Origin: Reichenbachiella ulvae
Lineage (GTDB): Bacteria > Bacteroidota > Bacteroidia > Cytophagales > Cyclobacteriaceae
Direction of reading: 5' to 3'
NCBI RefSeq assembly: GCF_025833875.1
Contig: NZ_JAOYOD010000001.1
Coordinates: forward strand, 434,001-498,000
DNA: 64,000 nucleotides
Of this stretch, positions 1 through 8,597 are shown in pieces. Within the stretch, counting starts at the first letter, position 1, and each line of letters opens with the position of its first letter. The notes beneath the pieces were generated by a model. The model made no database searches and was not told the origin of the DNA. It saw only the letters and a list, made by a program, of their open reading frames with translations. The translations under genes and the position numbers were made by a program.

Positions 1-1689
1 TTTTTCGGTCTGGAGCAAGAAAAGGTAGATGCCTGGCAGAAGGCTTGTTTGGAGAATCAGCGATATTTCTTTCCTCCTGAAGAGTTAATAGAATTGTTGC
101 CTCGGATAGAAGCTTTCCTCAATGCACAGACAAGCGCTCAGATTTTAGCGGCCATTACAGACTTTATTCATGAGAGTCCATTGGACGAATGGGCAGAGTT
201 GGATCGATCAGTGGCGGTCTTGCTGCACAGCACTTTCAAGCGATTGGCCAAAGCAGCAGAACAGTTTCAGATCGAGCTGGAGCCGAGCTCATTGTTGCGA
301 CTTTATAAGAAATTAGGGACGAATTTGAAGTTGCCTTTTACCGGTGATTCAGATGGCGGGCTTCAGGTCATGGGGATTTTGGAAACCAGAAATTTGAGCT
401 TCAAGAATATTTTGATCCTTGGGATGAATGAAGGCTCCTGGCCGAGAGAGTCCAGTCAATCGTCTTTTATTCCCTACAATATCCGCAAGGCCTTTGATCT
501 ACCGACTACCGAGCATCAAGATGCGATGCAGGCCTATTTGTTTTACCGACTGTTACACAATAGTGATCAACTTTGGATCTCATACAACAATGTGACCGAG
601 TTTAATAAAAATGGCGAACTGAGTCGTTACATGCAGCAGTTGGAGTTCGAGTCGGATGAGACAAAGGTAGAGATCAAACGACAGTCTGTCTTGACGCAGA
701 TTGCTCCTGTGCCAGCTTACAGCATCACCAAGACCAAAACAGCAGAAGTGATGAAGCGATTGGGAGAATATCTCTATGATTCTTCCAGTCCTCGTAAACT
801 TTCGCCATCTGCGCTCAATACCTACATAGATTGCAAATTGAAATTCTATTTCAACTACGTCGAGCGAATCTATGAGCCCAATGAAATAAGAGAGGACATC
901 GATCCATCGATGCTGGGGAATCTGTTGCATCGGGCTATGGAGTTTCTATATGAGGGACAGTCTGAGATGACAAAGGAGTTGGCTGAATCCTTGAATGGGA
1001 AGGTAGAAGCAGCTGTCAAGGCAGCCTTTGTGGATCAGAAATTAAACATAGAGGACAGCAGGCAGAGTCTGGGGCGCCAGATGATCGTATTTGAAGTGAT
1101 CAAGAAATTCGTCCTCGACATATTAAGAACTGATGCTGCAAGTGCTCCTTTCGAATTTGTAGGGCTGGAGTCTGAAGACTTCTTCTATGATTTTCCGATT
1201 GAGACGATGGAAGGGTCCACCAAGGTCTCGCTGAAAGGTATCATCGACCGGATCGACCGAAAGGGGGAGAGCATTCGTATCGTAGATTACAAGTCGGGTA
1301 GCGACAATCGTGAATTTGGTGATTTGGAAGATCTGCTTGACGCTGGTTCTACCAATCGCAACAAAGCGGTTTTTCAGCTCTTTTATTACTCGATGCTTTA
1401 TAAGGAAAACCACCCCGACAATGCACTACCCATCCAACCGTTGATGTACAATAGCCGTGACTTATCCCAGGCGGACTTTGATGGTCAGATCAGACAAAAG
1501 AAAGGTACTAAGGGGTCTGATCGTAAAGGAGGGATAGTCATGGATTACCGTCAGTTCGAGGAGGAGTACAAGCAAACACTTGAGCATCTCCTGACTGAAA
1601 TCTTTAACTCCTCTATTGATTTTAACCAGACGGATGACTTGAAGAAATGTCAGTATTGTCCCTACGTGGAGATCTGTAGGAGGAGTTGA
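1..1689 (+). CDS. PD-(D/E)XK nuclease family protein, AddB/RecB-like C-terminal part (5' end outside window)
   Basis: The reading frame is open from base 1, so the window cuts the gene; only the last 562 or so residues are visible. Numbering from the TTG at base 49, a nuclease core is seen: GNLLHRAMEF (about 288), D400 in GIIDRID, D413-Y-K415 in IVDYKSG, then QLFYYSMLY. Cys262 and a C-terminal trio Cys534, Cys537 and Cys543 fit the four-cysteine iron-sulfur clasp of AddB-type nucleases. By family knowledge this would be a subunit of a RecBCD/AddAB-like end-resection enzyme for double-strand break repair. The upstream helicase-like part and any AddA partner are not in view, so the exact type is uncertain. 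The next gene starts 97 bp downstream with its own promoter-like element. Confidence 0.85.
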   Translation, partial: FFGLEQEKVDAWQKACLENQRYFFPPEELIELLPRIEAFLNAQTSAQILAAITDFIHESPLDEWAELDRSVAVLLHSTFKRLAKAAEQFQIELEPSSLLRLYKKLGTNLKLPFTGDSDGGLQVMGILETRNLSFKNILILGMNEGSWPRESSQSSFIPYNIRKAFDLPTTEHQDAMQAYLFYRLLHNSDQLWISYNNVTEFNKNGELSRYMQQLEFESDETKVEIKRQSVLTQIAPVPAYSITKTKTAEVMKRLGEYLYDSSSPRKLSPSALNTYIDCKLKFYFNYVERIYEPNEIREDIDPSMLGNLLHRAMEFLYEGQSEMTKELAESLNGKVEAAVKAAFVDQKLNIEDSRQSLGRQMIVFEVIKKFVLDILRTDAASAPFEFVGLESEDFFYDFPIETMEGSTKVSLKGIIDRIDRKGESIRIVDYKSGSDNREFGDLEDLLDAGSTNRNKAVFQLFYYSMLYKENHPDNALPIQPLMYNSRDLSQADFDGQIRQKKGTKGSDRKGGIVMDYRQFEEEYKQTLEHLLTEIFNSSIDFNQTDDLKKCQYCPYVEICRRS

Positions 1690-1758
1690 ATTCGAAAATA
1701 AATACAATTACCTACCCCACTTGTAGCATATTGCCCCTGAATAAGTCCTGAGAAATTC

Positions 1759-1766
1759 TAGTTTTG
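1759..1766 (+). promoter_or_regulatory. Candidate Bacteroidota -7 element (TAGTTTTG)
   Basis: The octamer matches the Bacteroidota TAnnTTTG -7 consensus exactly and ends 19 bp before the ATG of the TPR-CHAT gene. No convincing TTTG -33 partner is seen at the usual 19-21 bp spacing. Confidence 0.4.
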
Positions 1767-1785
1767 CGCTCAAATCAATTCACTT

Positions 1786-4700
1786 ATGAAGCGCATTCTA
1801 TTGCCCCTTTTTATTTTTCAGTTGCTGTTCCATTCGGTTTTGGCTCAATCCAGCAAAGAGCTGCTAAGAAAGGCGGACGAGCAATTCGAAAATTTGCATT
1901 ACGATAAGGCTTTGCCTCTTTATGAAAGGGCCTTTCAAAATAAGGAGGAAAATCAGGCTCTGCGTGGGATCATTCGTTCTCATCTGGAGTTGGGTATGCA
2001 AAAGCAATTGAATGGTGATGCCACTGGTAGCCAAGCGCAATTGGCGATGGGACTGAAAAGAGCAGAAGAGCTGGTGCAACGCAATGCATCCAATGAGGAA
2101 AACCGTTTGCTTAGAGGGTTGCTTTATGTCTACAATGCTCAATATGAAAAGGCTAGAGCCGATTTTGAGTATGTAAAAGGAATTAACCCAGATAATGGCA
2201 GAGTTTATTATTATCTCTGGCTTTTGGAGCCTGTTCAGGGTTTGGCACGCATCAATCATGCTTATGTGTCTAAGGCCCTTCGTTTGGATCCCGGTTTGTT
2301 CGAGTTGTATCAGGAATTGGGGTCGTACTATGCTGCCGAGGGAATGGCTACTGAGGCAATTTCTTCTTTCGAAAAAGCCATTGAGATTTCTCCAAAGAAT
2401 TATAAAGCACACTTTGCTTTGGGTCAAGTCTACTGGTCGATGGGTGATTTGGAAAAGATGCGCTATCATTTTGAACAATCACTGCTGTACTTCCCTGATT
2501 TTGGATATGGGCAGATGCTACTGGGCGGTGTGGAGTTGATGAGTGGAAATACTACAGAGGCAGTGAGTTGGATCAAAAAAGCCCTGGCCAATAACCCACA
2601 GGCGGAGGACTACCTGCCGATGTATAAGCAGAACTATCCTGTACTCAATAATTACAATTTTAAAGTCGAAAAGGATTCGGGGAAGGGGCCACTGGATGAA
2701 AATGGCTACCCGCGTTATTATCAGGAGGCACTTGGTTTGGCTCAGGGCTATGATTATCCTACTGCTATTAACAAGTTCCAGCAATGCTATGATCTGTATC
2801 AAGACTATGATCAGAAGCAGGTCCAATGGAGCATTTCTATTTTGTCATGGATATCACATTGCTACCTGGAGATGGGTGAATATGCCCATGCGATTCATAG
2901 TAGTAAAGATGCCTTGCAGCTGGCAATTAAGGAAAATATTACCACAGATCAGGCCAGTTTGGCGGCTGGTATTGGTATGATTTATTATTACTGGGGTGAT
3001 TTACCCAATGCCATTGACTTTACCCATCAATCGCTCGAGTATCTGCAGAAATACAATCAAAACGAACAGCTATATGATGCCAATATCAATCTGGCTGGAT
3101 ACTATCGTAAATGGGAGAACTATGATAGTGCCATCTACCACAACCAAAAGGCGGTAGAATTTGCCATGTCTAGAGAGAAATTAGCGCAAGTATTGGCTCT
3201 CAAAGAATTGGCTCTGAGCCAAAGCAAAGCAGGGCTGAATGCAGAGGCTAGAATCAGTGTAGAAAAGATGCTGAGTTTGGCAGAAAATACCGATATGAAG
3301 AACCAAGCCAGCGCTATGCAGCTGGGAGCAGCTCAGGTATATTATAGGTTAGGCGAATATGAGAAGGCTAAAAAATACCTGTTGCAGGCAAAGAAGCATT
3401 TTGTGGAGTTTCAAAGTGTATTTTCCTATCATCCTACTTTGATTGATTTTTCCTTTACTTACTCAGGAATCAATTCTGTCCTTGGTCAGGTTGATTTATC
3501 TTACCATAACCTTCAATATTTGAATAAGAATTTGATTGATCAGATCTCGACTCAATTCCCAGCTATGAATGAGCAGGGGAAATTGTTGTTCTACCGTCAG
3601 GCTAGCCACTATTTTGAAATCTTCAATTCCTTTGCTTTTACGCATACCAATGTCAATCAGCTGGTACTAAATCGGCTATATGAAAATCAATTGTTGAAAA
3701 AGGGTTTGCTATTCAATGATGCAGCGAAATTTCATCAGATGATGTCCAATTCTGATAATGAGCTGGTTGTACAGCTTTATGATAAAATCGAAAGGGATAG
3801 GAACCTGATTGCTCGATCAATGTCTTATTCCAACGAGGAGCAAGAAAAAAGAGGGGTGGATATAAAAGTCTTGCAGAATGAAGTAGATAGTCTACAAGTG
3901 GAAATCTCAAGGATTACGAATGTCAATCAAGAGAGCCCAATCTATGAAAGGAATTTGGTGAAAAAGGTTAAGAAGACTCTACAGCCAGATGAAGCAGCAA
4001 TTGAAATGATTCGCTTTCGAGCATTTGATTTTCACAAAGGCGGACATTTTACGGATCAAGTATATTATTTGGCTTTGATTCAAAAGGGGAATACTGACTC
4101 GATTGAATATGTGCTGCTCCGTGACGGGAATTTCATGGAGAACAAGGGCTATCAGGCATATTTCAATGCGATTGAATATGAGTTGGAAGATGAGAAGTCT
4201 TACGATATCTATTGGGCGCCTGTACAGGAAAAATTGGATGGGATCAAAAGGGTGTATTTTGCGGGAGACGGGGTCTATCACAAACTGAACTTAAATACCC
4301 TTTATGATGCAAGGGATGGTTCTTATGTCATTGAGAAAATGGATTTGAGACTATTGACGAGTACCAGAGATCTGATCAAAAAAACACCCAAGTTTCCAAA
4401 AGAGGGAAAAATCTTCTTGATCGGGTCACCGTCATTTGACTTGCAGAATGAATCAACAGGTGGTCAGGCTGTTGAGACTTTTGAAACCCGAGCGTTTACT
4501 AATATAGAGTTTTTAAGTCCACTGCCGGGCACCTATGAAGAGGTGAAATCGATTGAAAGATTGTTGGGAGGTAAGTGGGAGACTGAGGTGTTGACAGGTT
4601 CGGAAGCTATGGAGGGAGAGGTCAAACGCATCCAAAGCCCTACGGTGCTGCATATTGCAACACATGGTTATTTTCAGCAACCAGAAAAGAATCAGAATCC

Positions 4701-5106
4701 TTTGCTCTACTCAGGACTGTTTTTGTCTGGAGCGGTGAATACTTTTCGGGATAAGCACTATCAGGGGGAAGATGGAATCTTGACAGCATATGAAGCCATG
4801 AACATGGATTTGTTTGATACTCAGATGGTGGTAATGTCTGCTTGTGAAACAGGTATGGGACAAATAGAAAATGGCGAGGGAGTTTATGGGCTTCAACGGG
4901 CCTTTTTGATTGCTGGCTCCCAGTCAGTGGTGATGAGTATGTGGAAGGTCAATGATCAGACGACTATGGAGTTGATGAGTGATTTTTATGCCAGGCTCAG
5001 AGACTCTAATGATAAACATCAGGCATTTAGAGAAGCGCAATTACAACTCAAAAAAATACACCCCAGTCCTAAATACTGGGGCGCTTTCAATATCGTGGGA
5101 AAGTAG
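1786..5106 (+). CDS. Exported TPR-repeat CHAT-domain protein (caspase-like)
   Basis: The protein has 1106 residues. Residues 1-20 look like a Sec signal peptide ending VLAQ. TPR-type helical repeats follow, roughly residues 25-280 and 305-560 (for example AISSFEKAIEISPKNYKAHF). A helical linker leads to a C-terminal CHAT domain of about 300 residues. The CHAT catalytic dyad is visible: His960 in LHIATHGYF and Cys1020 in MSACETGMG, followed by the usual GVYGLQRAFLIAG. CHAT is a caspase-family cysteine peptidase fold normally found with TPRs. The signal peptide implies action in the periplasm or outside the cell, unlike cytoplasmic CHAT proteins of type III-E CRISPR or gasdermin systems. The substrate is unknown. 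No gasdermin-like or partner gene is adjacent, and an SDR gene converges on it 1 bp downstream. Confidence 0.9.
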   Translation: MKRILLPLFIFQLLFHSVLAQSSKELLRKADEQFENLHYDKALPLYERAFQNKEENQALRGIIRSHLELGMQKQLNGDATGSQAQLAMGLKRAEELVQRNASNEENRLLRGLLYVYNAQYEKARADFEYVKGINPDNGRVYYYLWLLEPVQGLARINHAYVSKALRLDPGLFELYQELGSYYAAEGMATEAISSFEKAIEISPKNYKAHFALGQVYWSMGDLEKMRYHFEQSLLYFPDFGYGQMLLGGVELMSGNTTEAVSWIKKALANNPQAEDYLPMYKQNYPVLNNYNFKVEKDSGKGPLDENGYPRYYQEALGLAQGYDYPTAINKFQQCYDLYQDYDQKQVQWSISILSWISHCYLEMGEYAHAIHSSKDALQLAIKENITTDQASLAAGIGMIYYYWGDLPNAIDFTHQSLEYLQKYNQNEQLYDANINLAGYYRKWENYDSAIYHNQKAVEFAMSREKLAQVLALKELALSQSKAGLNAEARISVEKMLSLAENTDMKNQASAMQLGAAQVYYRLGEYEKAKKYLLQAKKHFVEFQSVFSYHPTLIDFSFTYSGINSVLGQVDLSYHNLQYLNKNLIDQISTQFPAMNEQGKLLFYRQASHYFEIFNSFAFTHTNVNQLVLNRLYENQLLKKGLLFNDAAKFHQMMSNSDNELVVQLYDKIERDRNLIARSMSYSNEEQEKRGVDIKVLQNEVDSLQVEISRITNVNQESPIYERNLVKKVKKTLQPDEAAIEMIRFRAFDFHKGGHFTDQVYYLALIQKGNTDSIEYVLLRDGNFMENKGYQAYFNAIEYELEDEKSYDIYWAPVQEKLDGIKRVYFAGDGVYHKLNLNTLYDARDGSYVIEKMDLRLLTSTRDLIKKTPKFPKEGKIFLIGSPSFDLQNESTGGQAVETFETRAFTNIEFLSPLPGTYEEVKSIERLLGGKWETEVLTGSEAMEGEVKRIQSPTVLHIATHGYFQQPEKNQNPLLYSGLFLSGAVNTFRDKHYQGEDGILTAYEAMNMDLFDTQMVVMSACETGMGQIENGEGVYGLQRAFLIAGSQSVVMSMWKVNDQTTMELMSDFYARLRDSNDKHQAFREAQLQLKKIHPSPKYWGAFNIVGK

Positions 5107-5107
5107 T

Positions 5108-5899
5108 TTACAGCCCCAGGGATTTCTTGTACTGCTTTCCCAAAATGGCAGAGATCAGTTTGAGCGGCAAGATTTTCATCACTGCGAAACTGATTCTATT
5201 GGGTAATCCGGGGATGTAATTGTGCTTGCCTTTGATGAAGCATTTGATGGCTTCTTTAGTAGCAGTCTCTACCGGCATAAGCCAATTTTGTAAGTCTTTG
5301 AATCCTTCATCGGCGGTCATTTCTGTCGCAATGCCTCCAGGGCTGAAAACGCTCAGTTTCAATTGAGGGTTTTGAATCTCCAAGGCGATGCTGTTGATCA
5401 GATTGGTAATGAAACCTTTAGTGCCGGAATACAGCGCTTGATAAGGGGTAGGGTAGTGGGCAGCCAAGCTAGAGATGACCATGATTCGACCCGCTTTTCC
5501 TGTTTCCTCAAAGTGTTTGATCAGACGGCTGGCCAGCTGTGTGGTGCTGATTACATTGAGATTGATGATGCGCTGAATTTGATCTTCCTCCAGTCCAGTG
5601 TGTTTGCCCAGATAGGTCATGCCAGCATTCAGTATCGCTCCATAAAACTCAGGCTTGCTCAAACAAAGTTCTGTCACTGCATCGAAAGATTGGCTGTCAG
5701 ATAGATCTGCAGTCAGTAGATCCACTTCTACACTCTGGTTGGCGGTGATTTCCTCTTTGAGCTTTTCTAATCGATCCGTTCTACGAGCTACCAGTATCAG
5801 GTTGGCCTGATGACGAGCAGCCAGGTGCCTGGCCATCTCCAGTCCCAAGCCTGAGGAAGCTCCGGTGATTAGTACCCATTTGTTTTGTAGTGATTGCAT
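5108..5899 (-). CDS. SDR family NAD(P)-dependent oxidoreductase
   Basis: This is a 263-residue classical short-chain dehydrogenase. The N-terminal cofactor motif TGASSGLG is at about residues 13-20, the NAG motif (LNAGMTYLG) near 92, and the catalytic Ser plus YSGTKG (YxxxK) near 145-160. It resembles the DltE/YqjQ-like SDRs with a hydrophobic C-terminal tail. The substrate cannot be read from sequence. The stop codon lies 1 bp from the stop of the convergent CHAT gene, so the two genes share a termination zone with no visible hairpin. A REP-like palindrome separates it from glnS upstream. Confidence 0.9.
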   Translation of the reverse strand: MQSLQNKWVLITGASSGLGLEMARHLAARHQANLILVARRTDRLEKLKEEITANQSVEVDLLTADLSDSQSFDAVTELCLSKPEFYGAILNAGMTYLGKHTGLEEDQIQRIINLNVISTTQLASRLIKHFEETGKAGRIMVISSLAAHYPTPYQALYSGTKGFITNLINSIALEIQNPQLKLSVFSPGGIATEMTADEGFKDLQNWLMPVETATKEAIKCFIKGKHNYIPGLPNRISFAVMKILPLKLISAILGKQYKKSLGL

Positions 5900-5910
5900 A
5901 TACAGTAATT

Positions 5911-6026
5911 AACTATCCCAAAGCTAAGGATATCACGTCACTTCGACGAATGGAGAAGTCTCGTACGGTAGGGTAGGCCGTACGAGATATCTCGCTTTGC
6001 TTCGATATGACGAAGATGGGATAGTT
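5911..6026. repeat. REP-like long imperfect palindrome between glnS and the SDR gene
   Basis: The outer arms AACTATCCCA (5911-5920) and TGGGATAGTT (6017-6026) are perfect inverses. Inside are CGTCA-CTTCGA / TCGATATGACG arms and a strong inner hairpin, TCTCGTACGG with CCGTACGAGA. The element fills the whole spacer. The CGTCAyTTCG...CGAArTGACG core recurs at 54396-54450, so this is a dispersed family. It could end transcription of glnS, but there is no T-run. Confidence 0.7.
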
Positions 6027-6028
6027 CG

Positions 6029-7696
6029 TTATTTATTCTGTTTTGCCCAGTTGTCTCTCAAAGTGACCGTCCGGTTGATGATCGGCTTGTCACCTGTAGA
6101 GCCTTTGTCGATGATGAAGTAGCCCATTCTTTCGAATTGGAATTGTTCACCTGGCTTCATGTCCTTTACGGAAGGTTCTGCTACAGCGTTTTTCATCACT
6201 TGAAGTGAATCTGGATTTAAATGGTTTTTGAAATCATCTTCAATCTTATTTAGGTCCTCTGTCATGAACAGACGATCATAAAGTCTCACTTCTGTTTCGA
6301 TACCCGCATTGGCATCTACCCATCCGAGCGTACCCTTCACTTTTTTGCCGGTATTGTCCTGGCCACTCTTGGTAGCTGGATCATACTCTGCATAGATCTC
6401 TTCAATTTCACCTGCATCGTTCTTTTTGAATCCCGTACATTTTACGATGTAGGCATATTTGAGACGTACTTCGCGATCAGGTCCCATTCGGAAAAATTTC
6501 TTCTGAGGATCTTCCATGAAGTCACCACGCTCGATGTATACCTCGCGTGAGAAAGGAATCTTACGTTTGCCTGCTGATTCATCTTCTGGATTATTAACTG
6601 CATCCAGTTCTTCCGTTTGGCCTTCTGGATAGTTGGTGATGATCAATTTGACCGGATCCAAAACTCCCAATACGCGATTGGCTTTCTTGTTCAGGTCTTC
6701 GCGAACGCTGAATTCTAACAAAGCCACATCGCTGATACCATTTCTTTTCGCTACACCGATTTTGTCTGCAAAGCTTCGGATCGATTCTGGTGTGTATCCT
6801 CTGCGTCTGATGCCGGAGATAGTAGGCATGCGGGGATCGTCCCAGCCGTCCACATGGCCGCCTTCTACCAATTCGCGCAATTTACGTTTCGATACGATGG
6901 TATAGCCGAGGTTCAAACGAGCAAATTCCGTTTGCTCTGAAGGGAAAATACCCAGGTTCTCGATAAACCAGTTGTACAAGGGTCTGTGAGCGGCAAACTC
7001 CAGGGTACACAGCGAGTGAGTGATCCCCTCGATAGAATCCGACTGCCCATGTGCAAAGTCATAGGTAGGATAGATGCACCATTTGTCACCTGTACGGTGG
7101 TGAGCCATTTTCTTGATACGATAGATCACTGGATCGCGCATTTGCATCACTGGAGAAGTCATGTCTATTTTCGCACGAAGCACATGAGTACCCTCATCGT
7201 ATTTTCCTGCTTTCATGTCCTCGAATATCTCAAGGCTTTCTTCCACAGGTCTGTTGCGATAGGGGCTTTCTTTTCCTGGTTCGTTGGGTGTTCCTCGTTG
7301 TTCGCTGATGAGTTCTGCAGGCTGGTCATCGATATAGGCTTTGCCATCTTTGATCAGTTTCACTGCATAGTCATACAATTGATCAAAGTAGTCAGAGGCA
7401 TAGTATTCTCTGTCGCCCCAGTCGAAACCTAACCATTTGATGTCTTCCTTGATGGATTCTACGTATTCGGTCTCCTCCTTTTCTGGGTTGGTATCGTCGA
7501 ATCGCAGGTTGCAGAGGCCATTGTATTTCTCTGCCAATCCAAAATTGAGACAGATGGATTTAGCATGACCAATATGCAAATAACCATTGGGTTCGGGAGG
7601 GAAACGCGTGTGCAGACGCCCATCGTTTTTACCTTCCGCCAAATCCTTTTCTATCATTTGCTCTATAAAGTTGAGCTTTTCCTTTTCAGTACTCAT
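6029..7696 (-). CDS. glnS: Glutamine--tRNA ligase
   Basis: The product has 555 residues, normal for GlnRS, and charges tRNA-Gln with glutamine in the cytoplasm. The class I signature is FPPEPNGYLHIGHAKS (HIGH at about residues 40-43) and the KMSKS equivalent is VSKRKL near 267. The two C-terminal anticodon-binding beta-barrels run from about 340 to 555. A dedicated GlnRS implies that Gln-tRNA is made directly rather than by transamidation. The gene sits 82 bp downstream of rpe on the same strand and may be cotranscribed with it. Confidence 0.97.
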   Translation of the reverse strand: MSTEKEKLNFIEQMIEKDLAEGKNDGRLHTRFPPEPNGYLHIGHAKSICLNFGLAEKYNGLCNLRFDDTNPEKEETEYVESIKEDIKWLGFDWGDREYYASDYFDQLYDYAVKLIKDGKAYIDDQPAELISEQRGTPNEPGKESPYRNRPVEESLEIFEDMKAGKYDEGTHVLRAKIDMTSPVMQMRDPVIYRIKKMAHHRTGDKWCIYPTYDFAHGQSDSIEGITHSLCTLEFAAHRPLYNWFIENLGIFPSEQTEFARLNLGYTIVSKRKLRELVEGGHVDGWDDPRMPTISGIRRRGYTPESIRSFADKIGVAKRNGISDVALLEFSVREDLNKKANRVLGVLDPVKLIITNYPEGQTEELDAVNNPEDESAGKRKIPFSREVYIERGDFMEDPQKKFFRMGPDREVRLKYAYIVKCTGFKKNDAGEIEEIYAEYDPATKSGQDNTGKKVKGTLGWVDANAGIETEVRLYDRLFMTEDLNKIEDDFKNHLNPDSLQVMKNAVAEPSVKDMKPGEQFQFERMGYFIIDKGSTGDKPIINRTVTLRDNWAKQNK

Positions 7697-7778
7697 ATAT
7701 TCTTATTTGAGACGATAGACTCGTCTTTTTGTTCATCAGATTATTGGCCTTTTTTGGCCTTATACTTTCACTTACTAC

Positions 7779-8456
7779 TTAAACAGACTGTGTGGTTCCT
7801 ACCTGCTTCATCTGCTGGATAGTAGCGATAGGGTCAGGCGTATTATATATGCCCGAACCAGACACGATAATGTCCGTGCCAGCATCGATCACCTGCTGGA
7901 TGTTGTCCAGTTTCACTCCTCCATCGATTTCGATCTCGATGTGTTCCAGATTGCGCTGGATCAATAGGTTCTTCAATCTTGCGATTTTGTCCAGGCAAGA
8001 TGCAATCAAACTTTGTCCACCAAAGCCCGGATTCACAGACATAATCAATACGAAATCCACATCTGGCAGGATATCTTCTATCGCCGACAGTGGGGTGTGA
8101 GGATTCAAAACGACTCCCGCTCTTTTGTCCAGACTTTTGATCAGCTGGATGCTGCGATGTAGATGCGGACACGCTTCCACATGCACACTGATCCAATCAG
8201 CTCCCGCTTTGGCATAGGCTGGGATGTAATCATCCGCATTTTCTATCATCAGGTGTACATCGATCGGTAGTTGGGTGACCTTTCGGATGCTGTCCAGTAC
8301 CAGCGGCCCAATGGTAATATTGGGAACAAAGTGACCGTCCATCACATCGTAGTGAATCACATCTGCTCCTCCTTTTTCTACGAGCTGAATGTCTTCTCCT
8401 AGCTTGGAGAAATCTGCTGATAGGATAGAAGGCGCGATTTGAATCTGTTTTTGCAT
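7779..8456 (-). CDS. rpe: Ribulose-phosphate 3-epimerase
   Basis: The 225-residue TIM-barrel enzyme interconverts ribulose-5-phosphate and xylulose-5-phosphate in the pentose phosphate pathway. Visible motifs are IAPSILSADFSKLGED at the N terminus, the metal-binding HYDVMDGHFVPN (His and Asp), HLMIENAD, MSVNPGFGGQ near 140 and EIDGGV near 175. Length and motifs are standard. It is transcribed divergently from the acyltransferase gene. A TAnnTTTG element lies just upstream of its start. Confidence 0.97.
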   Translation of the reverse strand: MQKQIQIAPSILSADFSKLGEDIQLVEKGGADVIHYDVMDGHFVPNITIGPLVLDSIRKVTQLPIDVHLMIENADDYIPAYAKAGADWISVHVEACPHLHRSIQLIKSLDKRAGVVLNPHTPLSAIEDILPDVDFVLIMSVNPGFGGQSLIASCLDKIARLKNLLIQRNLEHIEIEIDGGVKLDNIQQVIDAGTDIIVSGSGIYNTPDPIATIQQMKQVGTTQSV

Positions 8457-8472
8457 GGGCTTAATTTTGATG

Positions 8473-8480
8473 CAAATATA
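8473..8480 (-). promoter_or_regulatory. Candidate -7 element for rpe (TATATTTG on the minus strand)
   Basis: This is an exact match to TAnnTTTG, ending 16 bp upstream of the rpe start codon. No clear -33 element is seen. Confidence 0.45.
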
Positions 8481-8597
8481 TATGTGTGACCGCTTTTCTC
8501 ATTTATTAAAAACCACTTTCTTCTATTCCCCCATTATTTAGTTAATTTGCGCTCTCAAAGGGGTGAATGATGGGTTCATCCTTTTTATTGTAGATAT

